32,068 nucleotides of DNA from JBBIJR01 sp037445875 (lineage in GTDB: Bacteria > CLD3 > SB21). Where the stretch lies: assembly GCA_037445875.1 (NCBI GenBank), contig JBBIJR010000039.1, positions 1 through 32,068 on the forward strand, read 5' to 3'. A program made the position numbers and the translations under genes. How positions within the stretch are numbered: position 1 is the first letter of the stretch; every line of letters begins with the position of its first letter. The notes beneath the pieces were generated by a model. The model was not told the DNA's origin, did not search any database, and worked only from the letters and a program-made list of their open reading frames with translations. Below, one piece after another: positions 1-7,746 of the stretch.

Positions 1-208
1 AGTCCATCGGAGGAAGGTTACGGAGCTTGATGATGCTCGAATACTTGACGCTCTTCGTGTTGTCCGCTTTGGCTGTCTGATTGGGTTCGACAACCACTTT
101 GGACGCACGGCGGCTCCATGCTTTGTCGGTCTGGCCGAATAGCTGCGCACTCAACGTGCCCGCCAAAACAACGGCCGCAACGATCCAGAGTAGGGGACGA
201 AGTCTCAT
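1..208 (-). CDS. Small exported protein, N-terminal part only
   Basis: The gene runs off the left edge, so only the first 69 residues are visible. They begin with a signal peptide: MRLRPLLW, then a hydrophobic stretch (IVAAVVLAGTLSAQ). A charged, Lys/Asn-rich segment follows. I chose the ATG at 208 because a strong Shine-Dalgarno (GAGGAGAG) sits just upstream and the signal peptide starts there. I do not recognise the family. A promoter-like pair at 359-387 could drive it through a leader of about 140 nt. The next gene upstream on the same strand ends at 416. Confidence 0.6.
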   Translation of the reverse strand, partial: MRLRPLLWIVAAVVLAGTLSAQLFGQTDKAWSRRASKVVVEPNQTAKADNTKSVKYSSIIKLRNLPPMD

Positions 209-290
209 TTCGCGCTCTCCTCAATTAACGGTTGCGAAAGAAAGAAACCGGTGATTTAAGGTTTGAATGATTTCAATAAGACAGAAGGGG

Positions 291-310
291 CCGGGCGGGT
301 TACCGTCCGG
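291..310 (-). other. Imperfect GC-rich hairpin in leader of the leftmost gene
   Basis: CCGGACGG and CCGCCCGG form an 8-bp stem with one A/C mismatch and a 4-nt loop when read as minus-strand RNA. It lies between the stop codon at 416 and the start at 208. No clean U-run follows, only a pyrimidine-rich stretch, so it is a poor intrinsic terminator. It could be leader structure if the promoter at 359-387 is real. Confidence 0.25.
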
Positions 311-358
311 ATGGATGCTATTCAGCACGCCGAAAAGCTATACGCCCCCTCGAAACAC

Positions 359-387
359 ATAATAACTGACAGGAAAAGCAAAAACAA
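359..387 (-). promoter_or_regulatory. Candidate sigma-70-type promoter for the leftmost gene
   Basis: On the minus strand TTGTTT (387-382) and TATTAT (364-359) are separated by exactly 17 bp. This places transcription start near 352 and leaves a leader of about 143 nt before the ATG at 208. It lies just after the stop codon of the J-domain gene, where a new transcription unit would be expected. Confidence 0.4.
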
Positions 388-415
388 TTTGGGCCAAAAT
401 CGAGATAATGTCAAG

Positions 416-2830
416 TCAGTTTTTGGATTTCTCACTGACCAGGGACTCGTAGGCCTCTTTGATCTCTTTAAACCGCTCATCGCCGGCGAGGCCCAGCTCG
501 TCATCCGTATTCATGTCCGGATGGTAGATCATGCACAACTTGCGGTAAACGGCCTTGATCTGTTCGAGCGTCGCATCTTCTTTGATGCCGAGGATTTCGT
601 AGTAGTTTCTTTTCCGGCCCTTGAACAGCGATCCGTCCTCGGCGCCAAGCCGGAGCGCCTCTTCGATGAAATCCTTGATCTGCTTGATCTGGGGGACCAC
701 CTCTTCCGGGCTCAGTTGTCCGTTCGAGAAGCCGTTCTTCAGGATCTCGAGTTCCGATTTGAAGTCAATAACGGCGATGATAATATCCGTGCTCGAGTTG
801 CTGGACAAGGCATCTATGATCCGCCGTTCCGTTTCGGCGATCAGATCGTGGACGCTCTGTTCCTGTTCGCTCTCCCGTTGTTTTTGAAGGGCGCGAATGG
901 CATTCTGCATGTCCTCGGCGATTTCCTTGGCACGGCTGAAATGTTTCTGGACCAGGGCGTTTTGTGCCCTGTCGAGATAAAAGCGGAATTCCTTGATCTC
1001 TTCCGGGTACAGTGCCGCCAGTTCGCTTTCCGAGACCGCGATCATCAGGTTCTCTGCGTTGGAGACCTCGTACAGGGCGTCTTTGCGAACCTGCTTGAAG
1101 CGATCGCCGGCGTCGCGGGCGCGGCTGGCATGGCGGACGGCCTCGTTGCAGAACTGCTCGGCGGCCTCGTAGTGGCGGCGCGCCATCGCACCGCGCGCTT
1201 CGCCGAAGGCAACCAGGGCCTGTTCAAAATCCTCCGATGCCTGCCTGTCGCCCTCGGCGGCCCTCGCCAGCTCGATGTGTTCCTCGGCATCGTCGAGCCA
1301 CCATCGGGCCTGGCGCTTGAGCTCATTCTCCTGGACCAAACGGCGGATCCAAAAACCGGCCACGAAGACCGCGACACCGCCCGTCACGAGGAAGAAGATG
1401 AACTTCATCTGACTGAGCCGGATCGCTTCGTCCACCTCCCGCTTCAGGTCGAGAGCGCTTCGGTTGTTCACATCGTACGAAAAGGCCATCCGCAGGAAAC
1501 TCTCCGCCAGCCGGTAGTTCTCGGCCATGAATTCCGATCTCGCTTTCTCGACGTACGCTCCGGCCAGCTTGTCGGCCGCCTTGGAGAAAATGGAACGGCC
1601 TTCCGTGTTGTCCTTCTCGAGCGTGAGTATTTCCTGCGCTGCCTGATAGGCGAGGTACCAGTTCTCTCTCGCCAGTTCCCGGTTGGCCTGCTTGATCAGG
1701 TAGTCGAGGCGAAACTTGCTCTCGCTGCGTGCATAGTCGAAGTCCGCTCCGACGGCGAGTGCTCCTTCGCCAAGCGTTCGAAGTACGGAGGTGGAATCAA
1801 GGCGGAAGTCGAATCGGCCCGGCTGTGCGTAGCGCGGCTCGTGCCGGACATCCAGCGGATGTGCCGGTGCGTTGATGTACGGTGTTTCATTGGCCCACAG
1901 GTTGTTATGCGATACGATGTTTTGCCGGCCGCTGTCACGAAAGGCGATGCCAACCGCATTGTCCGTGACGTTATTGTTGGTGATAGCCATGGCGGTTCCG
2001 TCGTGGACGAGGATGGCGAATCCGCTCTCGGGATGGTCATCGTTCCTCCGGTGGTAGACCAGCGTATTGTTTCGGATGGTAGGGCTGGATTCGTCGCGAA
2101 CGATCAGGCCGTTGGCATTGTGGAAGATATAATTGCCGGCGATCTTGCCGTAGGAGCCTTTTTCGATGAGCACACCTGCACCGCCGTTGTGGCGGATGGT
2201 GTTTCGCTCGATGAGCGGGCTCGACCGGTCCGCCACCACGATACCGTCGCCGCCGTTGTTCAGTACCATGCAGCCGGCCACGACGCCCTGGCTCTTGGTC
2301 ACCAGCCGGATGCCGTCACCGGAATTGTTCCGGACGATGCAGTCACGGATGTTGACGGCGCTGTGAAAGGCAAGGTCCAATCCAACCCGGCCGAGGCGGA
2401 ACGAACAACTCGTAAGCGTGAAGGAGGTGTAACGGGCGAGGAGCACCGGCTCAGTCGAGGGCGCGGCGAATTCAAAGGACAGGTTGCTGATCTTTGCCGA
2501 GCCCAGGTTGTAGGCGCTCACCACCGGGCGGTCCGGTTTGCCGACAATCACGGTCCGCCCGATCCCGGCACCTTCGAGGTTCACAAAGCTCTTTAACAGC
2601 AGGTTCTCCCGGTAGACTCCGGGACGGATTCGGATACGGGCGCTGAATTCTGCCCGGTCGATGGCCTCCTGGATGGTGCGATAGTCACCGGACCCGTCCG
2701 CGGCGACGACAAGGTTCCGTTCGACGCGCGCGCGGCCCTGCGTCACGTACGCCTGGCTCCAAAGGCCGCCGGCCAACGAAAGCCCGGCCGCCACGCCGAG
2801 CCCTATTAACGCGTGTTTGAGCAGAGCCAT
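416..2830 (-). CDS. Membrane protein: exported beta-helix, TM segment, cytoplasmic J domain
   Basis: The protein has 804 residues. Residues 1-26 are a signal peptide or anchor. Residues 40-330 form a right-handed parallel beta-helix. It opens with a pectinesterase-like stretch (VVAADGSGDYRTIQEAIDRA, 41-60) and continues with NosD/PbH1-type repeats (SSPLIERNTIRHNGGAGV). Residues 370-470 are helical and TPR-like. One transmembrane helix (476-495, FIFFLVTGGVAVFVAGFW) is followed by RR and KRQAR, which puts the C-terminus in the cytoplasm. Residues 505-730 are alpha-helical and acidic. Residues 741-797 are a J domain (NYYEILGI) with an intact HPD at 770-772, the tripeptide J proteins need to stimulate DnaK. 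No catalytic residues of pectin enzymes are evident, so I take the helix as a binding or structural domain. The gene follows the nucleotidase by 34 bp, so they are probably co-transcribed. I know no standard name for this domain order. Confidence 0.85.
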   Translation of the reverse strand: MALLKHALIGLGVAAGLSLAGGLWSQAYVTQGRARVERNLVVAADGSGDYRTIQEAIDRAEFSARIRIRPGVYRENLLLKSFVNLEGAGIGRTVIVGKPDRPVVSAYNLGSAKISNLSFEFAAPSTEPVLLARYTSFTLTSCSFRLGRVGLDLAFHSAVNIRDCIVRNNSGDGIRLVTKSQGVVAGCMVLNNGGDGIVVADRSSPLIERNTIRHNGGAGVLIEKGSYGKIAGNYIFHNANGLIVRDESSPTIRNNTLVYHRRNDDHPESGFAILVHDGTAMAITNNNVTDNAVGIAFRDSGRQNIVSHNNLWANETPYINAPAHPLDVRHEPRYAQPGRFDFRLDSTSVLRTLGEGALAVGADFDYARSESKFRLDYLIKQANRELARENWYLAYQAAQEILTLEKDNTEGRSIFSKAADKLAGAYVEKARSEFMAENYRLAESFLRMAFSYDVNNRSALDLKREVDEAIRLSQMKFIFFLVTGGVAVFVAGFWIRRLVQENELKRQARWWLDDAEEHIELARAAEGDRQASEDFEQALVAFGEARGAMARRHYEAAEQFCNEAVRHASRARDAGDRFKQVRKDALYEVSNAENLMIAVSESELAALYPEEIKEFRFYLDRAQNALVQKHFSRAKEIAEDMQNAIRALQKQRESEQEQSVHDLIAETERRIIDALSSNSSTDIIIAVIDFKSELEILKNGFSNGQLSPEEVVPQIKQIKDFIEEALRLGAEDGSLFKGRKRNYYEILGIKEDATLEQIKAVYRKLCMIYHPDMNTDDELGLAGDERFKEIKEAYESLVSEKSKN

Positions 2831-2864
2831 GGGTTGGTGTTACTTGCCCGCCGGAACGGCTCGA

Positions 2865-4523
2865 TCAGTTGACGATCTTCCGGATGATCCGGAATCGGCC
2901 GTCCGGCTGAAGATCGACAGGGGAGTGCTTTTGAATGTACCGGATCATGGCATCGCGGATGGCCACGCCCGTCTGGGCCACGAACTCCTCCGGCACAGTG
3001 GTGAGCCGGCCGAAGCCGGAATTGCCTTCGGCCAGATAATCCGATACGGCCAGCGTATATTCCGCATCGGGATCGAGCGGCCGGTCGGCGATTTCCAATG
3101 TCACCACACGCTCGCGGTCCGTACGGTTCTTGTCAATGACCGCCTTGAGTCCGGCAACCAACATGCCGTTGGAGTTCCCGGCGACGCGATCCTCCATGAG
3201 TTCCTTCACAAAAGAACCTTTGACTTTCATAAGGACGATCTTGTTGTCGAACGGCATGACCTTGAACACGTCCCGCGCCGTGATGTCGCCCGCTTTGATC
3301 TCCGCCCGAACGCCGCCGTAATTCGACATCGCCGCGTCCGCACCCGATTCCTCGAGCATGGCCTCCACGACGAGATTGCCCATAGGTGACTCTCCGTCCG
3401 ACGTTCGCTTCAAGTCGTTCCTCGTCCGGCCGATCACCTCGTCGAAGCCTTTTTCGACTTCGCTCTGCCATGCGGCGATCGTCCGGTCCAGTTCCGGATC
3501 GGGCCAGAATTCGTCGCGGAACAACGTAAGCATGGCACCCTGATCGAGATCGAAGTTGTACCCGGCGAGAGTCCGTGTCTTGCGGTCGAAATAGAGGTTA
3601 ATATGCCCGAGGGCGGCGCTGCTGTTGGCATAACTCTGGATGACCAACGTGTGCGTCAGCGGGTCCTCCCACGGTGTGTTGTGGCCGCGGTGAATGTGAC
3701 CCGTGAGGATCAGGTCAATCCGTGGAACGAAATGGGCGATCTCGATACCGCTGGCCGTCCCTCGTTCGAAGTCCTTGCCCTTCTTGATATCTTCCAGCAA
3801 TCTTCGATAGCCCTCATCGGGATTGTAGTCCAGCCACGCGTGCGTGCTTAGAATTACGAAATCGCACTTTTCGTCCTCCCGGAGGATCCGGACGTAGTCT
3901 CGGGCCGCTGGAATCTCCGGAAGAAAATCGAGCCCGGCCACGTGCGCCGGGTAACTCATGGACAGCGTGCCGCGTGTGGCCAGTCCCAGAATACCGATCC
4001 GGACGCCCTGCACCTCTTTCACGACGTACGGTTTCACAAATGGAGCCAATTCGCCCGTCTCTTTATCCACGATATTGGCAGCGATAAAGGGGAATTCGGA
4101 CAGCTTCTGAATTCGTTCGAGGTTGTCCCTTCCAAGGTCGAAATCATGGTTGCCCACGGCCATCGCGTCGTATCGGATCAGGTTCATGAAATCGATCACC
4201 GCCTTGCCGCCTGTCTTGGTGCCCACCAGCGTGCCCTGGAAGATATCGCCCTGGTCGAGCAGCAGAACGCCCCAACCTTCTTTTTCGGCCTGTCTGCGGG
4301 CCGTGTGAATGTAACGCGCAGCCGAGGCGCCGCCTCCGATCATAGGGGGGAATTCCGGATTGATGAAAGTTGCTTCCGTGTTGACGATGCCTCCGTGCAC
4401 GTCGTTGGTAAAGAAGATCGTGATGCGCTGGTACCGGTCTCCCGACCACGAGGAACCGACCTGAGCTCGGACCGTTTCGGTGAGGATCGAGGCGATTGTG
4501 ACAAGGAAAACCAGGCGTATCAT
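2865..4523 (-). CDS. Secreted 5'-nucleotidase / UDP-sugar hydrolase family
   Basis: The protein has 552 residues and hydrolyses phosphate monoesters of nucleotides (family function), probably in the periplasm or outside the cell. The signal peptide is residues 1-21. The calcineurin-like metallophosphatase domain carries the full ligand set: TNDVHGG (D41, H43), QGDIFQG (D93), GNHDFD (N125, H126), STHAW (H228) and GHIH (H276, H278). The C-terminal nucleotide-binding domain (about 360-530) has SNYGGVRAEI, PFDNKIV and the late SDYLAEGNSGFG loop. A longer reading frame opens at a TTG at 4580, but it would translate a terminator hairpin and bury the signal peptide. I therefore chose the ATG at 4523, although its Shine-Dalgarno is poor. 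The gene lies upstream of the J-domain gene in the same direction. Confidence 0.92.
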   Translation of the reverse strand: MIRLVFLVTIASILTETVRAQVGSSWSGDRYQRITIFFTNDVHGGIVNTEATFINPEFPPMIGGGASAARYIHTARRQAEKEGWGVLLLDQGDIFQGTLVGTKTGGKAVIDFMNLIRYDAMAVGNHDFDLGRDNLERIQKLSEFPFIAANIVDKETGELAPFVKPYVVKEVQGVRIGILGLATRGTLSMSYPAHVAGLDFLPEIPAARDYVRILREDEKCDFVILSTHAWLDYNPDEGYRRLLEDIKKGKDFERGTASGIEIAHFVPRIDLILTGHIHRGHNTPWEDPLTHTLVIQSYANSSAALGHINLYFDRKTRTLAGYNFDLDQGAMLTLFRDEFWPDPELDRTIAAWQSEVEKGFDEVIGRTRNDLKRTSDGESPMGNLVVEAMLEESGADAAMSNYGGVRAEIKAGDITARDVFKVMPFDNKIVLMKVKGSFVKELMEDRVAGNSNGMLVAGLKAVIDKNRTDRERVVTLEIADRPLDPDAEYTLAVSDYLAEGNSGFGRLTTVPEEFVAQTGVAIRDAMIRYIQKHSPVDLQPDGRFRIIRKIVN

Positions 4524-4538
4524 AAGAGAGGTGCTTTC

Positions 4539-4575
4539 AAAAAAACTGGGACGATTACCCGAACCGTCCCAGTTT
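4539..4575 (-). terminator. Intrinsic terminator of the FG-GAP/T9SS gene
   Basis: Read on the minus strand, an 11-bp stem (AAACTGGGACG / CGTCCCAGTTT, 4575-4565 with 4553-4543) extends inward through a G-U pair and two more pairs to a 5-nt loop. It runs directly into seven Us (4545-4539). It lies 42 bases past the stop codon at 4617. It is only 15 bp from the next start codon (4523). Confidence 0.85.
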
Positions 4576-4599
4576 AGCAAGAAATGGCTATTCTATCAA
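4571..4599 (-). promoter_or_regulatory. Candidate promoter for the nucleotidase/J-protein operon
   Basis: TTGATA (4599-4594) and TAAACT (4576-4571) on the minus strand are spaced by 17 bp. The predicted start is near 4564, leaving a 5' leader of about 41 nt. The -10 box lies inside the 5' arm of the terminator at 4539-4575. Transcripts from this promoter would lack that arm and could not fold the terminator. Confidence 0.5.
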
Positions 4600-4616
4600 G
4601 CCGTTATTTCCGGCCG

Positions 4617-7600
4617 CTATTTGACCAACAGCAACTTGCGCGTTTCCGTTCGGACGCGATGGGCCTCCCGCACTTCGATGCGATAGAAGTACACCCCGCT
4701 GGCCGCTGTTCTTTCGGCGTCGTCTTTTCCGTTCCAGGTGACGTTGTGTTCGCCCGCTTCGAACGTTCCGCGAGCCAGGCTTCGTACGCGCTGGCCCAGG
4801 GTATTGAACACGTCCAGCCGCACGGAAGCGCGGACAGGCAGAACAAACCGCACCGTCGTGGCCGGGTTGAACGGATTGGGATAATTGGCCCTCAGGATCG
4901 GCAGTCCCGACGGCACGGCTTTGCGGGCCACCGCGGTCAGCATATCGCCGCCGGAAATCGCGGCCACCTGGCCGTTGCGGCACCCGGCGATGATCTCGAA
5001 GCTCGCGTTTCCGTCCAGATCGTTGATGAGGTGCAGGGACTCGGCTGCGTCGTTGTTTCCGCCCGTGCCGAACGAGAACGAATCGTCAATGATCTGGCCG
5101 TTGGTCCCGTCGATGATGTAGACCTTGTTATCGTGGGAGGCGTACACCGCGTCGTTGATGCCGTCCGCGTTCACATCGGGGATACGCACGGCGCCGAACG
5201 TTTGCATCGGAAGCGCGTTGTTCCAGATGGCCGTCCCGGTCTGGCCGTCGATGCACATGATCGCCGTGCTGCCCGTCAGCGGGGCGATGATGTCCTTGTA
5301 CCCGTTACCGTTGACATCGTCGAGCAGGATCAGCTGGTTCGGAAAAACGACGGATCCCACGTTGTATTGCCAGCGCATGGCTCCCGTGGCTCCGTCGAGA
5401 CGATAAATGTACTGCGTCGAGCCCGCCGCGATGACGTCGGAGGTGGAGTCGGGAACGGGATAGGGCACCAGCTCTTTGGCGCCGTAGATTCCGCCTCCCA
5501 CGGGGAACTCCCACATGAACGTGCCTGCCTGTCCGTCGAGGCCGATGACGCTATTCCGGAAATCGCCCGTCGTTGCGACCACGTCCGGCTTACCGTTACC
5601 GTTGACGTCGCCGATAGAGACGACGCCGCGGGTGTAGGCGCCAGTGAAGTAGACCCAGATCGAGTCGCCGGTCACACCGTCGAAGCAATAGACCTTCCGC
5701 CGGCCGTATGCCGCGCTGGGATCGGTGGCGCTGGCTGTCGCCAGCACGTCCGGGATGCTGTCGCCGTTGAAGTCTTCGACTGCGTAGACGGCGTTGATGT
5801 CGCCGAGCGCATAATTGATCGGATCGTCGAACGACCAGATCACCGCGCCGGTCCTTCCGCTCAGCACGTACACGCCCTCGTTGCCGCCTCCGAACCCGGC
5901 CACGACGTCGGGGTAACCGTCGTCGTTCAGATCGCTTACCACCTGCAGGGCTTTCTGGGCATCGTCGCCCTGTGTTCCGAGGGAACCGGTGTTGTTGTCG
6001 TCCAGGCCGGAGTTGAACGACCAGATCGTGTCGGTCACACCGGTGGCGTTTCCGTTGAGACACTGCACGTAGTAGTTTTCCGTCCCGATGATGACGTCGT
6101 CGTACCCGTCGCCCGTCACGTCGGAGATGGCGCGGATCGCTTCCACGGAGAAATCATCGCCGCTCGTAAACGGATTGTCCGGCGTCATGAAGGTCCAAAA
6201 TACGCCGCCGAAATCGTACGTCGAATCGACACCGGAGCCCTGCAGCGTGACGGGGAGTTCCGCCTCGCTGCTGTCGTTGCTGAAGATCGTCATCGTGTCA
6301 AGGTAGGCTCCCACCTGCGACGGTTCGAAGGCGATTCGGATGCGAGTGGTCGAAACGGAGTCCACGTGCAGCGGGAACGAGACGGGCTCGAACAGATAGA
6401 AGTCCGGGTTGGTAAAGACAATATTCGAGACCACGAGCTCACCCGCGCCCTGGTTGGTGATGTCGAGGTCCCAGGTATTGACCGACTCTGTCCCGTTCTG
6501 TACCAGAACAGGGCCGAAGTCATGCGAAGCGGCCGACGGATCGATTTCCTGTGAGGTCCAGATACCGAATCCCTGCAGGGCCACGCGCGCGACCGGCTTG
6601 TTCGGGTCGTTCGAATAGATCTTCAGCGTGTCGATCTGCAGGCCGTACATGTTCGGATCGAACGTGACGGGAACCATGACCGATTGGCCGAAGGCAATCG
6701 TGTCCGGGACGACCCAGCTGTACGAAAAGGCCGGGTTCGAGTGAGCGATCGAATCCACGATCAGGTCCGCCGTACCGGTGCTGGAAACCTGCAGGTCGAA
6801 CGTTTCCGGCTGGCCGATCTTTGTGTGCTGGAAGTTGTACGATGTATAGTTCGTCGTGATCTGCGGCGTGCCGGTGAGGGACAGGTCGTACTGGTACAGC
6901 GCGTACGTATTGCCGACCACCGGCCGTGCAATCAGCCAGAGATAATTGCCGTCCCACACCATGCCCCTCGGACTGACGCCTCCGGATCGTTCGGGCAGCG
7001 CGATGGAATAGACCGTATCACCGAGGACCGGATCGTAGGCATGGATGCGCTCGTCGTTGCCGTCGTTGTCATCCATGACATAGTAATAGTACTGGCTGTT
7101 GCGTGCCACGCCGATCGGCTGCGTGCCGTACGTCGGGATGGAATCTACGATCTGTCCGGTGCTCACGTCGATCTTGAAAATCCCGGCCATGTTGTTCGGA
7201 TAATACCGGCAGAACCAGAGTCCGGAGTCGGCCCAGCAGACGCCGCCGACATAGCCCCAGGACAGGGGAATCGAATCGGCGATCGTACCGTCACGGTTGA
7301 TCTTGAAAACCATTGACGTACCGTTGCCGCCAGTGGACCGGCGCTTGATGTACCAAAAATGCTGACCATCGTGGCCCAGTCCGTAACTCTCCAGGAGATA
7401 ATTACCCGGAAAGCTGTCCCTTGGGCACATGCTGTCGGAAGGAACGCCGTTCGTATCGACATTGTACAGATGGTGCAGCCAGTCCGCACTGGAAGACCAA
7501 TTGCTGCTGATCCAGAGGCCGCTGTCGGAGGCGGCTCCGGTGGCCGCGATACCGTAAGACCCGCTCATGCCGTTACCGAAGAACCGGTTGGCCGGCAGGT

Positions 7601-7691
7601 TGGTGACCGACACGAGTTGAGCGCCAAGGGGCAGCGAAGTCGTCAGAATAAGGCACACGAGTGCTTTGCATGAGGAAATAAGGCGATTCAT
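4617..7691 (-). CDS. Exported FG-GAP propeller protein with T9SS-type C-terminal domain
   Basis: The protein has 1024 residues. Residues 1-24 are a signal peptide (cut after LGAQ). Residues 30-275 look like a repeat or propeller region. Two Ig-like 'choice-of-anchor D' (ASH-type) domains follow at about 280-376 and 385-487. Seven Asp-rich calcium-loop repeats come next (for example DVTGDGYDD 524, DVNGNGKPD 695, DVNADGIND 839), consistent with a seven-bladed FG-GAP propeller (about 500-915). The C-terminal sorting domain (935-1024) begins with NYPNPFNPATT and ends RKLLLVK, as in type IX (Por) secretion cargo. I chose the ATG at 7691 because GGAGG lies 9 nt upstream and the signal peptide begins there; a start 13 codons upstream has neither. 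The protein is probably cell-surface or secreted, with an unknown ligand. The gene follows the LamG gene by 55 bp and ends in a clear terminator. Confidence 0.88.
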   Translation of the reverse strand: MNRLISSCKALVCLILTTSLPLGAQLVSVTNLPANRFFGNGMSGSYGIAATGAASDSGLWISSNWSSSADWLHHLYNVDTNGVPSDSMCPRDSFPGNYLLESYGLGHDGQHFWYIKRRSTGGNGTSMVFKINRDGTIADSIPLSWGYVGGVCWADSGLWFCRYYPNNMAGIFKIDVSTGQIVDSIPTYGTQPIGVARNSQYYYYVMDDNDGNDERIHAYDPVLGDTVYSIALPERSGGVSPRGMVWDGNYLWLIARPVVGNTYALYQYDLSLTGTPQITTNYTSYNFQHTKIGQPETFDLQVSSTGTADLIVDSIAHSNPAFSYSWVVPDTIAFGQSVMVPVTFDPNMYGLQIDTLKIYSNDPNKPVARVALQGFGIWTSQEIDPSAASHDFGPVLVQNGTESVNTWDLDITNQGAGELVVSNIVFTNPDFYLFEPVSFPLHVDSVSTTRIRIAFEPSQVGAYLDTMTIFSNDSSEAELPVTLQGSGVDSTYDFGGVFWTFMTPDNPFTSGDDFSVEAIRAISDVTGDGYDDVIIGTENYYVQCLNGNATGVTDTIWSFNSGLDDNNTGSLGTQGDDAQKALQVVSDLNDDGYPDVVAGFGGGNEGVYVLSGRTGAVIWSFDDPINYALGDINAVYAVEDFNGDSIPDVLATASATDPSAAYGRRKVYCFDGVTGDSIWVYFTGAYTRGVVSIGDVNGNGKPDVVATTGDFRNSVIGLDGQAGTFMWEFPVGGGIYGAKELVPYPVPDSTSDVIAAGSTQYIYRLDGATGAMRWQYNVGSVVFPNQLILLDDVNGNGYKDIIAPLTGSTAIMCIDGQTGTAIWNNALPMQTFGAVRIPDVNADGINDAVYASHDNKVYIIDGTNGQIIDDSFSFGTGGNNDAAESLHLINDLDGNASFEIIAGCRNGQVAAISGGDMLTAVARKAVPSGLPILRANYPNPFNPATTVRFVLPVRASVRLDVFNTLGQRVRSLARGTFEAGEHNVTWNGKDDAERTAASGVYFYRIEVREAHRVRTETRKLLLVK

Positions 7692-7746
7692 TTCAGTGAC
7701 CCTCCAGGGTAGATGAAGCAGGAAATCCAAGCGTGAGTCCTTGGAC

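Noticed and set aside
263..2596. Long plus-strand open frame (777 codons)
   Set aside because: It lies opposite the beta-helix/J-domain gene. It has no recognisable domain or ribosome-binding site, and its composition is that of an antisense shadow in GC-rich DNA.
4524..4580. Upstream TTG start for the nucleotidase
   Set aside because: It would translate through the terminator hairpin and place 19 polar residues before the signal peptide.
4584..6554. Long plus-strand open frame (656 codons)
   Set aside because: Antisense to the FG-GAP/T9SS gene, whose repeats, signal peptide and sorting domain are clear.
7726..7745. 6-bp inverted repeat (TCCAAG/CTTGGA) after the LamG gene as a terminator
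   Set aside because: The stem is short and AT-rich and no U-run follows, so it is not supported as a terminator.
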